A stretch of 64,000 bases of DNA from UBA2784 sp964494625 (GTDB taxonomy: Bacteria; Pseudomonadota; Alphaproteobacteria; Micropepsales; Micropepsaceae), in contig CAZBRT010000002.1 in assembly GCA_964494625.1 (NCBI GenBank), positions 186,001-250,000 of the forward strand, given 5' to 3'. The notes beneath the pieces are model-generated. The model saw nothing but the letters and a program-made list of their open reading frames with translations. It was not told the origin of the DNA and made no database searches. Positions 17,130 to 26,181 of this stretch are shown here, piece after piece. Numbering within the stretch: the first letter of the stretch is position 1; each line of letters starts with the position of its first letter. A program made the position numbers and the translations under genes.

Positions 17130-18491
17130 TCACTTGCCCTTGGTCTTCTCGATCAGCTCGTCGGGATCAAGGAACAGATCTTCCTTGGCGACCTTCTTCT
17201 CGGTGACCTTCGCCAGTTCCAGCGCGAAGTCCACGACCTTTTCCTCGTAAAGCGGTGCACGGATCTCGGCGAGCGCCGCCGGGTTCTTCTGATAAAACTC
17301 GATCACCTGCTTTTCCTGGCCGGGGAACTGGCGGGCGCGGCCAACGACGGCGCGTGACAGCTCATCCTGCGAAATCTCGATCTTGTTCAGGCGACCGATC
17401 TCGGAAAGCACCAGGCCAAGGCGCACGCGGCGGCGGGCGATGGCGCGATACTCTTCCTTCATCTTCTCTTCGCTCTCCGCCTCGTCGGTGGCGGTTTTGC
17501 CTTCGCGCTTCATTTCAGCTTCAACGGCGCGCCAGATCTGCTCGAACTCCGCATCGACCATTGCTGGCGGCAACGCGAATGTGTGGCCCGCATCCAGCGT
17601 GTCGAGCAGCGCACGCTTGAGATGTGCGCGCGCCGCACGCGCATAATTGTTGCCGATGTCGTTGGTAATCGCGTCCTTGAGCTTCGCAAGGCTTTCAAAG
17701 CCGAGCTTGGTCGCAAAGCCGTCGTCGATGGGAGCGTCTTCGGGCGCGGCCACATCCTTCACGCTGATGGTGAAGACGGCATTCTTGCCGGCAAGCGCTT
17801 TGGTCGAATAGTCATCTGGGAACGTGACCTTCACGTCACGCGTCTCACCGGCCTTGGCGCCGACAACGCCGTCCTCAAAGCCCGGGATGAAGCGCTTCGA
17901 GCCGATCACGAGGCGCACGCCCTCACCCTTGCCGCCGTCAAACGGCGTGCCGTCGATGCGGCCTTCAAAGTCGATGGTCAGCGCGTCGCCTTCGCGTGCT
18001 GCTTCACCTTCGGCGCGCGGATTATAGGTACGGCTCTGCTCGGCAAAGCGGTTGAGCGCCGCAGCCACATCGGCTTCGTCGATGTCGGCGGTCAGCCGCA
18101 CCAGCGACAGGCTGGTTACATCCATCGGCTGGAACTCGGGCATGAGTTCCACGGTCATATTGAATGTCAGGTCTTCCTTGCCGTCAGCGACATTCTCAAG
18201 CTCGCTGGTCAGGTCGATCTTGGGCTGCTGGGCGGGACGCAGCGAACGCTCGTCGATGGCCTTCTGGCTCGACTCGCTCACCGCCTCCTGGATGATTTCG
18301 GCCATCACCGATTTGCCGAAGGCGCGGCGCATGTGGTTCATCGGCACCTTGCCGGGGCGGAAGCCCTTGAGGCGAACCTGGCCCTTCAATTCCTCAAGGC
18401 GGCTCGACAGTTTCGTGTCGAGATCAGCCTTGCCGACCACGATGGAAAACTCGCGGCGGAGGCCGTCGGTTGCCGTTTCAATCACCTGCAT
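17130..18491 (-). CDS. tig: Trigger factor (ribosome-associated chaperone and prolyl isomerase)
   Basis: The protein has 453 residues in three domains. The ribosome-binding N-domain (about 1-115) has the signature GFRPGKVPMNHMRRAFG. An FKBP-type prolyl isomerase insert (about 150-245) reads GDALTIDFEGRIDGTPFDGG. The helical C-terminal chaperone domain follows. It acts on nascent chains at the ribosome exit. ATG 18491 is preferred; a TTG two codons upstream is possible, and no strong Shine-Dalgarno is seen for either. It is the first gene of the conserved tig-clpP-clpX-lon block, just downstream of tRNA-Leu. Confidence 0.97.
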   Translation of the reverse strand: MQVIETATDGLRREFSIVVGKADLDTKLSSRLEELKGQVRLKGFRPGKVPMNHMRRAFGKSVMAEIIQEAVSESSQKAIDERSLRPAQQPKIDLTSELENVADGKEDLTFNMTVELMPEFQPMDVTSLSLVRLTADIDEADVAAALNRFAEQSRTYNPRAEGEAAREGDALTIDFEGRIDGTPFDGGKGEGVRLVIGSKRFIPGFEDGVVGAKAGETRDVKVTFPDDYSTKALAGKNAVFTISVKDVAAPEDAPIDDGFATKLGFESLAKLKDAITNDIGNNYARAARAHLKRALLDTLDAGHTFALPPAMVDAEFEQIWRAVEAEMKREGKTATDEAESEEKMKEEYRAIARRRVRLGLVLSEIGRLNKIEISQDELSRAVVGRARQFPGQEKQVIEFYQKNPAALAEIRAPLYEEKVVDFALELAKVTEKKVAKEDLFLDPDELIEKTKGK

Positions 18492-18547
18492 CGTCAAACC
18501 CGTTCGTCATTTGGCGCGCTGTTGCTGCGGCCTGTCCCTGTCAATTC

Positions 18548-18631
18548 TGGTGCGGGCGGAGGGACTTGAACCCCCACGACTTGCGTCACCAGGACCTAAA
18601 CCTGGCGTGTCTGCCATTCCACCACGCCCGC
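18548..18631 (-). tRNA. tRNA-Leu (TAG)
   Basis: This is an 84-nt minus-strand class II tRNA with a long variable arm. Acceptor GCGGGCG pairs with CGCCCGC, and the anticodon stem CCAGG/CCTGG encloses TTTAGGT (anticodon TAG, codon CUA). The variable arm is about GTGACGCAAGTCGT. The T arm has GGTTCAAGT, the discriminator is A and CCA is encoded. Confidence 0.96.
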
Positions 18632-18860
18632 GAGGCCGGACATGAGCCACCCCCGCGAAGCGGGGGTCTATAGCAAGCGCGCCCCGAAAACAAAAGGCCG
18701 CGCGGACGGGAAAAGTGGCGAATTTCTGCGGGGGACGCCGGGGTACCCCCCCCCTGACCGCATTCACTTTCCGACGCTTGGGCGTATAGTAACGCCTGCG
18801 TCTTGCATGGAGGCGAATTGTGGGGCGGCTACGGTCGCTCGCGATGACACAGGCTTTGCG

Positions 18861-19088
18861 ATGACTCAGGCACTGAAACGCGAACAGAGCACGTTCGACC
18901 GGTTGTTGCCCTCGCTCTTGTCCGAGGAAGGGCGCTTTGCCCTTCTCAAGGACGAAGCGCTTGCAGGCACATATGACTCCTACGCAGATGCGCTGGCGGA
19001 GGGATACCGGCAGTTCGGTCTGTCGGGATTCATGGTGCGGGAAATCAGGCAAACTCCCGTCATTGTCCACTTCAGCCGGGGAATCTGA
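18861..19088 (+). CDS. Small conserved-type protein paired with a retropepsin-like protease
   Basis: The 75-residue soluble protein starts at ATG 18861 (MTQALKREQSTFDRLLPSLL). Its middle reads GRFALLKDEALAGTYDSYADALAEGYRQFG, resembling the short strand-turn-strand proteins (DUF5678-like) that precede retroviral-type aspartyl protease genes; I recall that pairing but cannot confirm it here. There is no signal peptide and no catalytic motif. The stop is 5 nt before the GTG start of the protease gene, so the two form a small operon. Upstream frames to 18642 are rejected because they overlap low-complexity intergenic DNA. Confidence 0.65.
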   Translation: MTQALKREQSTFDRLLPSLLSEEGRFALLKDEALAGTYDSYADALAEGYRQFGLSGFMVREIRQTPVIVHFSRGI

Positions 19089-19093
19089 TTCCT

Positions 19094-19537
19094 GTGCATC
19101 TCGGGGGACAAGTCTCAACACTTGGTCCGGTGGTTCAGGTCCACATAGGCCCTTCGCACCCGCGCATTCAGGCCCTTGAAGCAGCCGAGATGGCGGTTCC
19201 GGCTGCAATCGTGGCAAATCTTCTGATCGATACCGGGGCGAGCATGACGGCACTGAACTCGGTGATTCCCAAGCGGCTCGGCCTGCTACCCACAGGGCTG
19301 GTACCGGTTCACACTCCAAGTACATCCGGCGGCACTATTGACTTCGAGGTCTTCGACGTCGGACTGGTGTTCGCAAGCACCCACGCAGGCAGCCCTCATC
19401 ACATCGTTCGCGCCTTGCCCGTCACCGCAAATGGAAATGCGTTTCATGGCTTCGATGGATTGCTCGGCCGCGATGTTCTTGCGCATGCACGCCTGATCTA
19501 CAGCGGCTTCGACCAGATATTCCTGTTGTCATTCTAA
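19094..19537 (+). CDS. Retropepsin-like aspartyl protease
   Basis: The 147-residue protein most likely starts at GTG 19094. The sequence NLLIDTGASMTALNSVIPKR contains the catalytic D46-T47-G48 triad of clan AA proteases, and the later GLLGRDVLAHARLIYSG matches the conserved G-x-D/I-G-R-D motif at the end of the fold. One catalytic motif per chain means the active enzyme would be a homodimer, as in retropepsins. There is no signal peptide, so it is probably cytosolic. The partner gene is 5 nt upstream. The target is unknown. The end overlaps the convergent nnr gene by 4 nt. Confidence 0.8.
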   Translation: MHLGGQVSTLGPVVQVHIGPSHPRIQALEAAEMAVPAAIVANLLIDTGASMTALNSVIPKRLGLLPTGLVPVHTPSTSGGTIDFEVFDVGLVFASTHAGSPHHIVRALPVTANGNAFHGFDGLLGRDVLAHARLIYSGFDQIFLLSF

Positions 19538-21042
19538 CCCATCAACCGGCGCAGAACCGGGGGGATGAGCGCCGGCAGGTCGTCGGCCGTCATGCCCCAG
19601 CCCGACGCTTTGGCCGCTTCGCCATGAATGAAGACTCCTGCGCGCGCCGCCTCGGCGACATTGCGTCCCTCATCCGGTCCGGTATCGACCAGTCTGCCGC
19701 CCGCCAGCCCCGCAATGATACCGGCCAGCACGTCGCCTGAACCCGCGGTCGCAAGCCAGGGCGGCGCATTGGTGTTGATCCGGGCATGGCCATCGGGCCG
19801 GGCGATGACCGTATCGGCCCCCTTGAGCACGACGACGCACCCCATGCGGCGCGAGGCCTCCAGTGTGGCCGTGGCGCGGTCGGGCATGGAGGCGAGCATG
19901 CCGGGGAACAGGCGTTCGAACTCGCCTGCGTGCGGGGTCAGCACACAATCGGCCCTGAGCATTGCCTTCAGGGCCGCCGCATCACCGGCAAAGCTCGTCA
20001 ACGCATCGGCATCAAGAACGATCTTCGCCTTGCTGGCGAGGGCAGCGGCCACCAACTCGCGCGTCAAGGGCGATGCGCCCAGCCCCGGTCCGATCACAAT
20101 GGCGGTGACGCGGCTGTCGTCGATCAACCGTACGAACGCGCCCACGCCGTCATAGGGCTTGACCATCACCGCTGTCAGGTGCGCGGCATTGATGGCAACG
20201 GACTCACGCGGGCTTGCAACCGAGACAAGCCCCGCGCCCGTGCGCAATGCGGCTGCTGCGGCAAGACGCGCCGCGCCGGTCGCCGCCGGTGGCCCGCTCA
20301 CCACGATCACATGGCCGCGCCCATATTTGTGGACATCAAGCGGAGCAGGTGAAAGCCGTGGCGCGGTGTTTTCCGCCAGCGCCGGTTCGCGACCCGGCCA
20401 GAGGCGTTCCATCGCATCGTTTGGAATGCCGATGTCCGCCACAACGATTTCGCCGCACAGCGCGCGGCCGGGAAAAATCACATGCGCGAGTTTCTTGCGG
20501 AAGAAGGTGACGGTCAGGGCCGCGCGGAAGGAGATGCCGTCCACCGGCCTGCCGGTGTCGCCATGCACGCCCGACGGCACATCAATCGCTACCACCGGGA
20601 TGGCGCTCTCGTTCACGCGCCCGATGATGGCGGCGATGTTCTCATCGAGCCTGCGGGCGAGACCTGCTCCGAACAGCGCATCGACAATCAGTTCGGGCCG
20701 CTTGGCAAAGACATTGTCCGTGCCGGACACGCCTGCCGCCCAGCGGCGGGCAACAGACGCCGCATCGCCCTTGAGCGTTGCGCGATCGCCATATTGGTGG
20801 ATCTCGACCGGCCAGCCTTCGCCCCGCAGGATGCGCGCCACGACATAGCCGTCGCCGCCATTGTTGCCGGGTCCACACAACACAGCGACGGGACGCGGGC
20901 GATAGCGCTTGATGATCGCGTCGGCCACGGCATGGCCCGCGTTCTCCATCAATGTCAGCGTCGCGACACCACGCTCCGCCGCATGGCGGTCAATGGCAGC
21001 CATTTGCGCGGTCGAAACGATGGCGTGGTCGGATGCGGTCAC
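19534..21042 (-). CDS. nnr: Bifunctional NAD(P)H-hydrate epimerase / ADP-dependent dehydratase
   Basis: This 502-residue enzyme repairs hydrated NADH and NADPH. The N-terminal epimerase domain (about 10-215) has CGPGNNGGDGYVVAR. The C-terminal ribokinase-like dehydratase domain (about 225-495) has VVLKGADTVIARPDG and the nucleotide-site motif ATAGSGDVLAGIIAGL. Both halves are complete. The start is GTG 21042, 2 nt after the upstream amidase stop, so the two genes are co-transcribed. Confidence 0.95.
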   Translation of the reverse strand: MTASDHAIVSTAQMAAIDRHAAERGVATLTLMENAGHAVADAIIKRYRPRPVAVLCGPGNNGGDGYVVARILRGEGWPVEIHQYGDRATLKGDAASVARRWAAGVSGTDNVFAKRPELIVDALFGAGLARRLDENIAAIIGRVNESAIPVVAIDVPSGVHGDTGRPVDGISFRAALTVTFFRKKLAHVIFPGRALCGEIVVADIGIPNDAMERLWPGREPALAENTAPRLSPAPLDVHKYGRGHVIVVSGPPAATGAARLAAAAALRTGAGLVSVASPRESVAINAAHLTAVMVKPYDGVGAFVRLIDDSRVTAIVIGPGLGASPLTRELVAAALASKAKIVLDADALTSFAGDAAALKAMLRADCVLTPHAGEFERLFPGMLASMPDRATATLEASRRMGCVVVLKGADTVIARPDGHARINTNAPPWLATAGSGDVLAGIIAGLAGGRLVDTGPDEGRNVAEAARAGVFIHGEAAKASGWGMTADDLPALIPPVLRRLMG

Positions 21043-21044
21043 GC

Positions 21045-22448
21045 TCAGAAATCCTCGGGATGGCGCTGCCAGAACGGATGAGCCGTCTCATAGGCAAAGG
21101 CGGCACGCAAGACGCCATGGTCATCAAAATTGCGGCCGACAATCTGGAGCCCTACGGGCAGACCATCCGGCGTAAAGCCACAGCAGATGGTCGCCGCCGG
21201 CTGCTGGGTGAGATTGAACGGATAGGTAAAGGCCGTCCAGCCAGTCCAATAGGGACTGTCGGCGTGGGATTTTGGCGCGACGAGCCCCACATCAAAGGCC
21301 GCCACCGCAAGCTGGGGTGTCAGCAGGAAATCGTAACGCGTCATGAACTGGCGCATCCGCACACCAAGGTTCGCACGCGCCTGTTGTGCCGCCAGATATT
21401 CGTCGAGGGTGATGCGCCCGCCCTCTTCCGCCAGTTCCGCCAGTTGCGGTTCCAGGAGCGCCTTCTTCTCCGGCGGCAATTTTCCCAGAAGAAGATGGGC
21501 GGCGCCGTAATAGAGCGGCCGGAAGATCGGCAGTGGATCATCCGTAAACGGATCAACCTCCTCGACAACCGCCCCCAATGCCGCAAAGGATTCGGCTGCC
21601 TTTGCGCACAAGGCGGCAACTGCCGGATCAACCTTGGCATAGCCAAGGCGCGGACTCCAGGCGATGCGGGCACCCTTGATGCCTTGATCAAGCCCTGCCG
21701 CATGGCTTCCCGCTTCGCGCGGCAGGCTGTACCAATCGCGCGGGTCAGGTCCTGCCATCGCGTCAAGAAACAAGGCGGCATCCTCAACCGTTCGTGACAT
21801 CGGCCCGACATGGGCGAGCGTGCCAAAGGGCGAGAGCGGCCATGCGGCGATGCGGCCGAACGACGGCTTGAAGCCGAAGACGCCGCAGAGCGACGCCGGA
21901 ATGCGGATGGAGCCGCCCGCATCCGTGCCGATGGCCAAGGTCGCAAGACCGGCGGCAAGTGCGGCACCTGAGCCGCCTGACGAGCCGCCCGGCGTCTTGC
22001 CGGGATTCCAGGGATTGCGGGTGATGCCGGTCAGCGGGCTGTCATTCGTTGCCTTCCAGCCGAACTCCGGCGTCGTCACTTTGCCGGTGAACACGCAACC
22101 TGCTTCACGCAGCCGCGCGACCGAAGGGGCGTCGTCGTTCCACTCCTGCGCGCGGTCAACCGTGCGCGAGCCGCGCAAAGTCGGCCAGCCTTTGGAGACG
22201 AGAAGATCCTTGATGGCAATCGGTACGCCATCGAGCGGCGACAAAGGCGCTCCATCGGCCCAACGCCGGGCAGAGGCTTCTGCCATCGCCATCGTCGCAT
22301 CGGGATCAAGATGGCAATAGGCGTTTACGCGCGCATCCAGCGCCTCGATGCGCGCCAGAAATGTTTCGGCGGCATCAACCGGCGTTGCCTCCTGCGCGGC
22401 ATAGAGGCGGACAAGTTCGGCAGCCGTGGCAAAGTGGAGGTCTGTCAT
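21045..22448 (-). CDS. Amidase (amidase-signature family)
   Basis: This 467-residue hydrolase has the Ser-cisSer-Lys triad. The lysine is in PIAIKDL (K80), the cis-serine in PGGSSGGS (about 154-160) and the nucleophile in DAGGSIRIP (S180). The family hydrolyses amides, from aryl amides to mis-charged glutamyl-tRNA. This lone gene, with no gatB or gatC nearby, is more likely a catabolic or detoxifying amidase than GatA. There is no signal peptide. It reads into nnr with only 2 nt between the stop and the next start. Confidence 0.9.
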   Translation of the reverse strand: MTDLHFATAAELVRLYAAQEATPVDAAETFLARIEALDARVNAYCHLDPDATMAMAEASARRWADGAPLSPLDGVPIAIKDLLVSKGWPTLRGSRTVDRAQEWNDDAPSVARLREAGCVFTGKVTTPEFGWKATNDSPLTGITRNPWNPGKTPGGSSGGSGAALAAGLATLAIGTDAGGSIRIPASLCGVFGFKPSFGRIAAWPLSPFGTLAHVGPMSRTVEDAALFLDAMAGPDPRDWYSLPREAGSHAAGLDQGIKGARIAWSPRLGYAKVDPAVAALCAKAAESFAALGAVVEEVDPFTDDPLPIFRPLYYGAAHLLLGKLPPEKKALLEPQLAELAEEGGRITLDEYLAAQQARANLGVRMRQFMTRYDFLLTPQLAVAAFDVGLVAPKSHADSPYWTGWTAFTYPFNLTQQPAATICCGFTPDGLPVGLQIVGRNFDDHGVLRAAFAYETAHPFWQRHPEDF

Positions 22449-22524
22449 GGGTGCTTGGCACTTTTCTCTTTGGTCGCCAATTCAACGCCGCAAATCGCGC
22501 TACGGATAGATGCGTCTCTCTTTC

Positions 22525-22680
22525 GCCTCTCCCAATTATTGGGGGAGGCACGTTTGCGATTGCAAACGGGTGGGGGGCACCATCAACATACGCAATACAG
22601 CGTCTCCCAACCCCACCGGGCTTGTGTTCGCTGTGCTCACACAAACCCTTGCGCTCCGCTCACCCCTTTTATCAAAGGGG
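22525..22680. repeat. Candidate palindromic intergenic element (nested hairpins)
   Basis: The amidase-phosphatase gap holds several hairpins in a row. GCCTCTCCCAAT / ATTGGGGGAGGC (22525-22536 with 22538-22549) forms 12 pairs with one G-T. CGTTTGC / GCAAACG spans 22551-22568. CCCCTTT / AAAGGGG (22663-22669 with 22674-22680) closes the far end. No coding frame is credible here. The layout, with CCTCCCC-type ends and hairpins inside, resembles dispersed non-autonomous repeats of alphaproteobacteria, but only one copy is in this window. Confidence 0.5.
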
Positions 22681-22706
22681 AGGCAGAAGGAGCTGTGCTG
22701 CACATC

Positions 22707-23255
22707 CTACCCCACGCTCGTCGCGGCCTCGCTGCCTTTTTCGATCAGGCGCAGGCTTGTTCCGTCCGTCTCGAGTATCGTGACCGAAGCGTTGTCGGGG
22801 TGAAAGACTGTTACCTCGTCGCGCCCCAGCGCATGAGCGACCGCCACATTGATCGCCACAAAATGCGTGAAGACAATGACATCCTCAGGCTGGGCGACAA
22901 GGGTTGCCACCACTTCCCTTGCCCATGCCTGTTGCAGCGCGGGCGCCTTGCCCCATGTCGATGACATGATGGCGCGCAACCACGGCCCGCGTTCGGCAAA
23001 AGCGATGCCCGGCGAGGGAATTTCGGCAATTGCCGTTTCAATGCGCGCCGTGCGTTTCCAGCGCGTTTCCATCGGGATCGCGGTTTCACGCGCACGCTTG
23101 AGCGGGCTTGTCAGCAATTGCACGGGCGGCAAGACTGCAAGACGCAAGGCAGTTGCTTCGGCCTGTTGGCGGCCCAGCACATCAAGGCCGGGATCATTTG
23201 CCTCGACAAAACTTGCTGCCGCGCGGCCATGGCGGACGAGGTAGATGCGCGGCAT
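22707..23255 (-). CDS. Histidine phosphatase (phosphoglycerate-mutase-like) family protein
   Basis: The protein has 182 residues and begins MPRIYLVRHGRA, with the catalytic RHG motif (residues 8-10). LTSPLKRARETA is the second active-site arginine region, and the C-terminal histidine is in VIVFTHFVAINVAV. The family includes SixA-like protein phosphatases and small-molecule phosphatases, and the substrate is not predictable. ATG 23255 is chosen over an upstream in-frame codon at 23300, which lies inside the neighbouring thiolase gene. The thiolase-like gene ends 10 nt upstream, so the two are co-transcribed. Confidence 0.85.
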   Translation of the reverse strand: MPRIYLVRHGRAAASFVEANDPGLDVLGRQQAEATALRLAVLPPVQLLTSPLKRARETAIPMETRWKRTARIETAIAEIPSPGIAFAERGPWLRAIMSSTWGKAPALQQAWAREVVATLVAQPEDVIVFTHFVAINVAVAHALGRDEVTVFHPDNASVTILETDGTSLRLIEKGSEAATSVG

Positions 23256-23265
23256 GGGCGATCCT

Positions 23266-24816
23266 TCAGGTGAAACTGAAAATGTTCTTGCCGCCCTCAT
23301 GCGCCACGCGGCCGGGGCGGCCCAGCATCTCCTCGGAGATCATGCGTGCAATCACGGCTTCGTCGACCGAGGTGTTGGACACAAAGCGGCTGCCATCGGC
23401 AAGCCGTCCGATGACAATGCCGAAACGGCGGCCCTGCCGGTCGGTCACCATCGTGTAGGTCTCGACTGTCGCATTGCCATCTGCCTTATCGACCACGCGC
23501 GGGTGCGCCATGGCGTTCAGTTCGTGCTGATAGTCCTTGGGCGCCTCGCGCTGCCATGCGCCCTTCATCGGCGTGGTCGAATAGATGCCAAGCGAATGCT
23601 TGGTGATGTACCAGCCATTGCCGGTCACCAGACCAAAGGCGCCGGGCTTCTGGCGCAGCCTGCCCATCATCGTGGCGATGCCATGCATGGTGTAGTTGTT
23701 GCCGGGACCGCCAAAATAAGGAAGGCCGCCGGTGACCGTCAGCGGGCGCGGATCTTCCTCGGCGATGCCAAGCTCCGTACAGGCGATCTCAACGATTGAA
23801 GGGAAGCAGGAATAGAGATCAAAGAAGTCGATGCCGTCGATGGTCTTTCCCGCCATGGCGAGCGCCTTCTTGCCCATCATGTTGATGGCGGGCGACGAAT
23901 GAAAGTTCACGCGCTCGCTGACGTGCCAGATGTCATTGGCGTCAGCGCAGCCATGCAGGAATATCCATTGGCTCTCGGGAATGCCAAGCTCGCGCGCGCG
24001 CCGGGCGCTGGCCATGATGAGCGCCGCCGACTGGTCCACTTCGATCACGGCATTGAGATATTTGGTATAGGGAAACCCGACATAGCGGTTGGTCTCTGAC
24101 GGCGTAACGATTTCCTCGGCCGGGCGCGCGACCGGAAACCAGGCGAGCGGATTGGCCGCAGCAGTTTCGCTGAAGCGCTGGAACATGCGCCCGACAATGG
24201 CCATGTGCTCGCCAAGTCCGAGCTTGCGGGCGGCGCGGATGCCGTTCTCGAACAGCGGATAGGTATTGGTGGGAAAGAAGAGTCCGTGCTCGCGCTCGAC
24301 CGGCGTCACCGGCGAACGGTCATCGCCGATATGGGTTGGATGATCGCCCGTATCCTCGCCCCATTTGAGCGCGATGCCGCGTTTCATTGCACCCAGAAGC
24401 GAGGCGAGATATTCGCTGCCACCCAAGAGCGCGAGTTCATACTTGCCCTCTGCAATCTCCTCGGCCGTGCGGTTCACCAGCCATTGCGGCGTGTTTCCGC
24501 CGGTCGCGGTGTAGTAATGCGTGTGGGGTTGCGCATTGAGGCGCCTGGAAAGGGACTTCGGCACATTGGTATAGCCGCTGCCGCCCAACCTGCTGCCCTC
24601 GGTCGAGTCGGCGGTAAAGCGCACGGCGGCCACCATCTCCAGCGACCTGAGGATTTTCTCGGCGGGGCCAGCATCTTCGGCAGCGCGGCGCGCCGCCGTT
24701 TCGATAAGGCCGATGGGATCAAGCCCTTCCGTGATGCGGTTCTCGCGCGCGGTGCGCTGGGTGAACTGGCCTGCGCCGATCAGCACGGGCATGCGGTCAT
24801 CAATCATGGAATCCAT
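23266..24816 (-). CDS. Thiolase-like acetyl-CoA acetyltransferase family protein
   Basis: The protein has about 516 residues. RMPVLIGAGQFTQR starts a thiolase fold, and IDGIDFFDLYSCFPSIVEIACTEL, with a cysteine, corresponds to the second half of the SCP2-type thiolases, followed by GGLPYFGGPGNNY. The C-terminal 80 residues form an extra OB-like domain. The family transfers acyl groups on CoA, but many long members are uncharacterised. ATG 24816 is used; ATG 24807 is equally possible. It heads a two-gene unit with the phosphatase. Confidence 0.82.
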   Translation of the reverse strand: MDSMIDDRMPVLIGAGQFTQRTARENRITEGLDPIGLIETAARRAAEDAGPAEKILRSLEMVAAVRFTADSTEGSRLGGSGYTNVPKSLSRRLNAQPHTHYYTATGGNTPQWLVNRTAEEIAEGKYELALLGGSEYLASLLGAMKRGIALKWGEDTGDHPTHIGDDRSPVTPVEREHGLFFPTNTYPLFENGIRAARKLGLGEHMAIVGRMFQRFSETAAANPLAWFPVARPAEEIVTPSETNRYVGFPYTKYLNAVIEVDQSAALIMASARRARELGIPESQWIFLHGCADANDIWHVSERVNFHSSPAINMMGKKALAMAGKTIDGIDFFDLYSCFPSIVEIACTELGIAEEDPRPLTVTGGLPYFGGPGNNYTMHGIATMMGRLRQKPGAFGLVTGNGWYITKHSLGIYSTTPMKGAWQREAPKDYQHELNAMAHPRVVDKADGNATVETYTMVTDRQGRRFGIVIGRLADGSRFVSNTSVDEAVIARMISEEMLGRPGRVAHEGGKNIFSFT

Positions 24817-25142
24817 CCGGCAATTGTCATGCAGCGCCGAGTGATTCCCGCTTTGCGCGCGCAAGTAAAGCGGCGTGTCTGCCTGACCTTGCGGCAGCAT
24901 TGCGGCGAAAGCGTGCAAAGCTTCGCATTCGGTCGCTCATCTTTTGCTGATTGCGCTGTCGATCCATTCATTTCCGGATCGCAGAGCGTTGTTTTGATTG
25001 TGCGCACTGCGCATGCGACTTTGCACATGCCAGCGGTGACGCCGGTTCCGGGGTGCTGCATCCCCCGCAACGTTGTGATGCCCCGGAAAGCGGACCCGGT
25101 CTTGCGTATCAAGGCCGGGTCCGCACTATTTCAGGCATCCGA
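24817..25142. other. Intergenic region, 326 nt
   Basis: No supported gene is present. The right end holds the hairpin terminator at 25091-25123, and the rest should contain the promoter of the thiolase-like gene. It includes a stretch with alternating GCGCA / TGCGC trinucleotide steps around 25000 but no clear operator. Confidence 0.5.
25091..25123 (-). terminator. Terminator hairpin downstream of the small exported protein gene
   Basis: CGGACCCGGTCTT and AAGGCCGGGTCCG form a 13-bp stem (one G-T) around GCGTATC. The minus-strand tail is GCTTTCC, a weak U-run, so termination is likely but not certain. It sits 20 nt past the stop of the gene at 25143. Confidence 0.6.
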
Positions 25143-25580
25143 TCAAGGACGCGACCAGGTTTCCTGGCCAATCTGGTTGGCGCCCAAGACCGTCCACGAA
25201 CCTGCCAGTGAGCCATCCGGCCGCACGGTGTAAAGCGACACCGCCATGCCGTCATAGACGATGGCGACACTGTTTCCGCTTTGCAGCGCGGTGCAGGTGA
25301 TCGGATCCCCGCCAGCCACTTGTGAACAATCATAGACCGGGCCATTGCGGGTCATCGTGACCGTGCCGGTGTAGGATGTGCCGTCCGGATTTGTCCCCGA
25401 CACGCTCCAGTATCCGGATAGGTCAGGCCCCATGGTGGAAGCCATGTCCGGCGGTGCCGCAGCAGCCGACGGCGGCAATCCCGCGGGCGCATCCGTAATG
25501 GTCTTGCCATTCGATTGGGCCAATGCACCGCCTGCCAGCAAGGCCGCAAGCGCAAGGCCAAGTGTGAGTTTCATCGCCAT
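25143..25580 (-). CDS. Small exported protein of unknown function
   Basis: The 145-residue protein has a signal peptide (MAMKLTLGLALAALLAGGALA) and then a proline/alanine linker. The compact domain contains LSGYWSVSGTNPDGTSYTGTVTM and later SWTVLGANQIGQETW. The repeated G-x-Y/S-x-G-T pattern suggests a small beta-barrel (lipocalin- or fibronectin-binding-like), but I do not recognise a family. Two cysteines (DCSQ, ITC) could form a disulfide. It follows the copper chaperone gene by 19 nt on the same strand, so a periplasmic role linked to metal handling is possible. Confidence 0.7.
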   Translation of the reverse strand: MAMKLTLGLALAALLAGGALAQSNGKTITDAPAGLPPSAAAAPPDMASTMGPDLSGYWSVSGTNPDGTSYTGTVTMTRNGPVYDCSQVAGGDPITCTALQSGNSVAIVYDGMAVSLYTVRPDGSLAGSWTVLGANQIGQETWSRP

Positions 25581-25599
25581 GTGTCTCTCCCCTGTCTCA

Positions 25600-26097
25600 T
25601 CAATGTCCCGTGTGACCGGAATGGTCAGCGGGACGCTCCGGCATTCCTTCGGCGTTGTGGTGCGGCGTCACGTGCACATCAACCGTGATCGCACCCGCTT
25701 TTTCAAAGACCAGCGTCAGCGGAAACATCTCCTCCTCAACCAGCTGCATGTTGAGGCCGATCAGCATGATGTGAAGCCCTCCGGGTGCCAGAACAGAAGG
25801 CGCGCCCGGTGAAACTTCCACGCTTTCAATCCGGCGCATGCGCATGACGCCGTCATCGCCTGCCCTATTGTCGTGGATCTCGACTGCCTCTGCCACCGGT
25901 GAGCTTGCCGACAAGAGCGTATCGGCCACGGCGCCCTCGTTGATGATCGTCATAAAGACAGCCGCATTGCGGGCAGCGCCGGGCGCGGGCGGCGAATGGG
26001 GATGGGAAATGACAAGATCACCCGACCTCACTTCATGTGCAGCAGCGGGGACCGCGCCCAAGGCCCCGATGAACATACAGAACGCCAGCAATCTCAT
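25600..26097 (-). CDS. Periplasmic copper chaperone, PCu(A)C family
   Basis: The 165-residue protein has a signal peptide (MRLLAFCMFIGALGAVPAAA). The Cu(I) site pattern is present: AVEIHDN (His), GVMRMRRIE (Met) and LAPGGLHIMLIG (His and Met), matching H-M-x10-M-x21-H-x-M. A histidine-rich tail (HHNAEGMPERPADHSGHTGH) may bind Cu(II). The family delivers copper to cytochrome c oxidase. ATG 26097 is chosen. The gene heads a unit with the small exported protein downstream. Confidence 0.9.
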   Translation of the reverse strand: MRLLAFCMFIGALGAVPAAAHEVRSGDLVISHPHSPPAPGAARNAAVFMTIINEGAVADTLLSASSPVAEAVEIHDNRAGDDGVMRMRRIESVEVSPGAPSVLAPGGLHIMLIGLNMQLVEEEMFPLTLVFEKAGAITVDVHVTPHHNAEGMPERPADHSGHTGH

Positions 26098-26181
26098 TGT
26101 CACGACCTTTTGCGATGTGAGGGACGCCCGCATCAGACACTTTCGGCGGCCTGTGGGCAATAAGGCAGGCCGCCGCATCTC

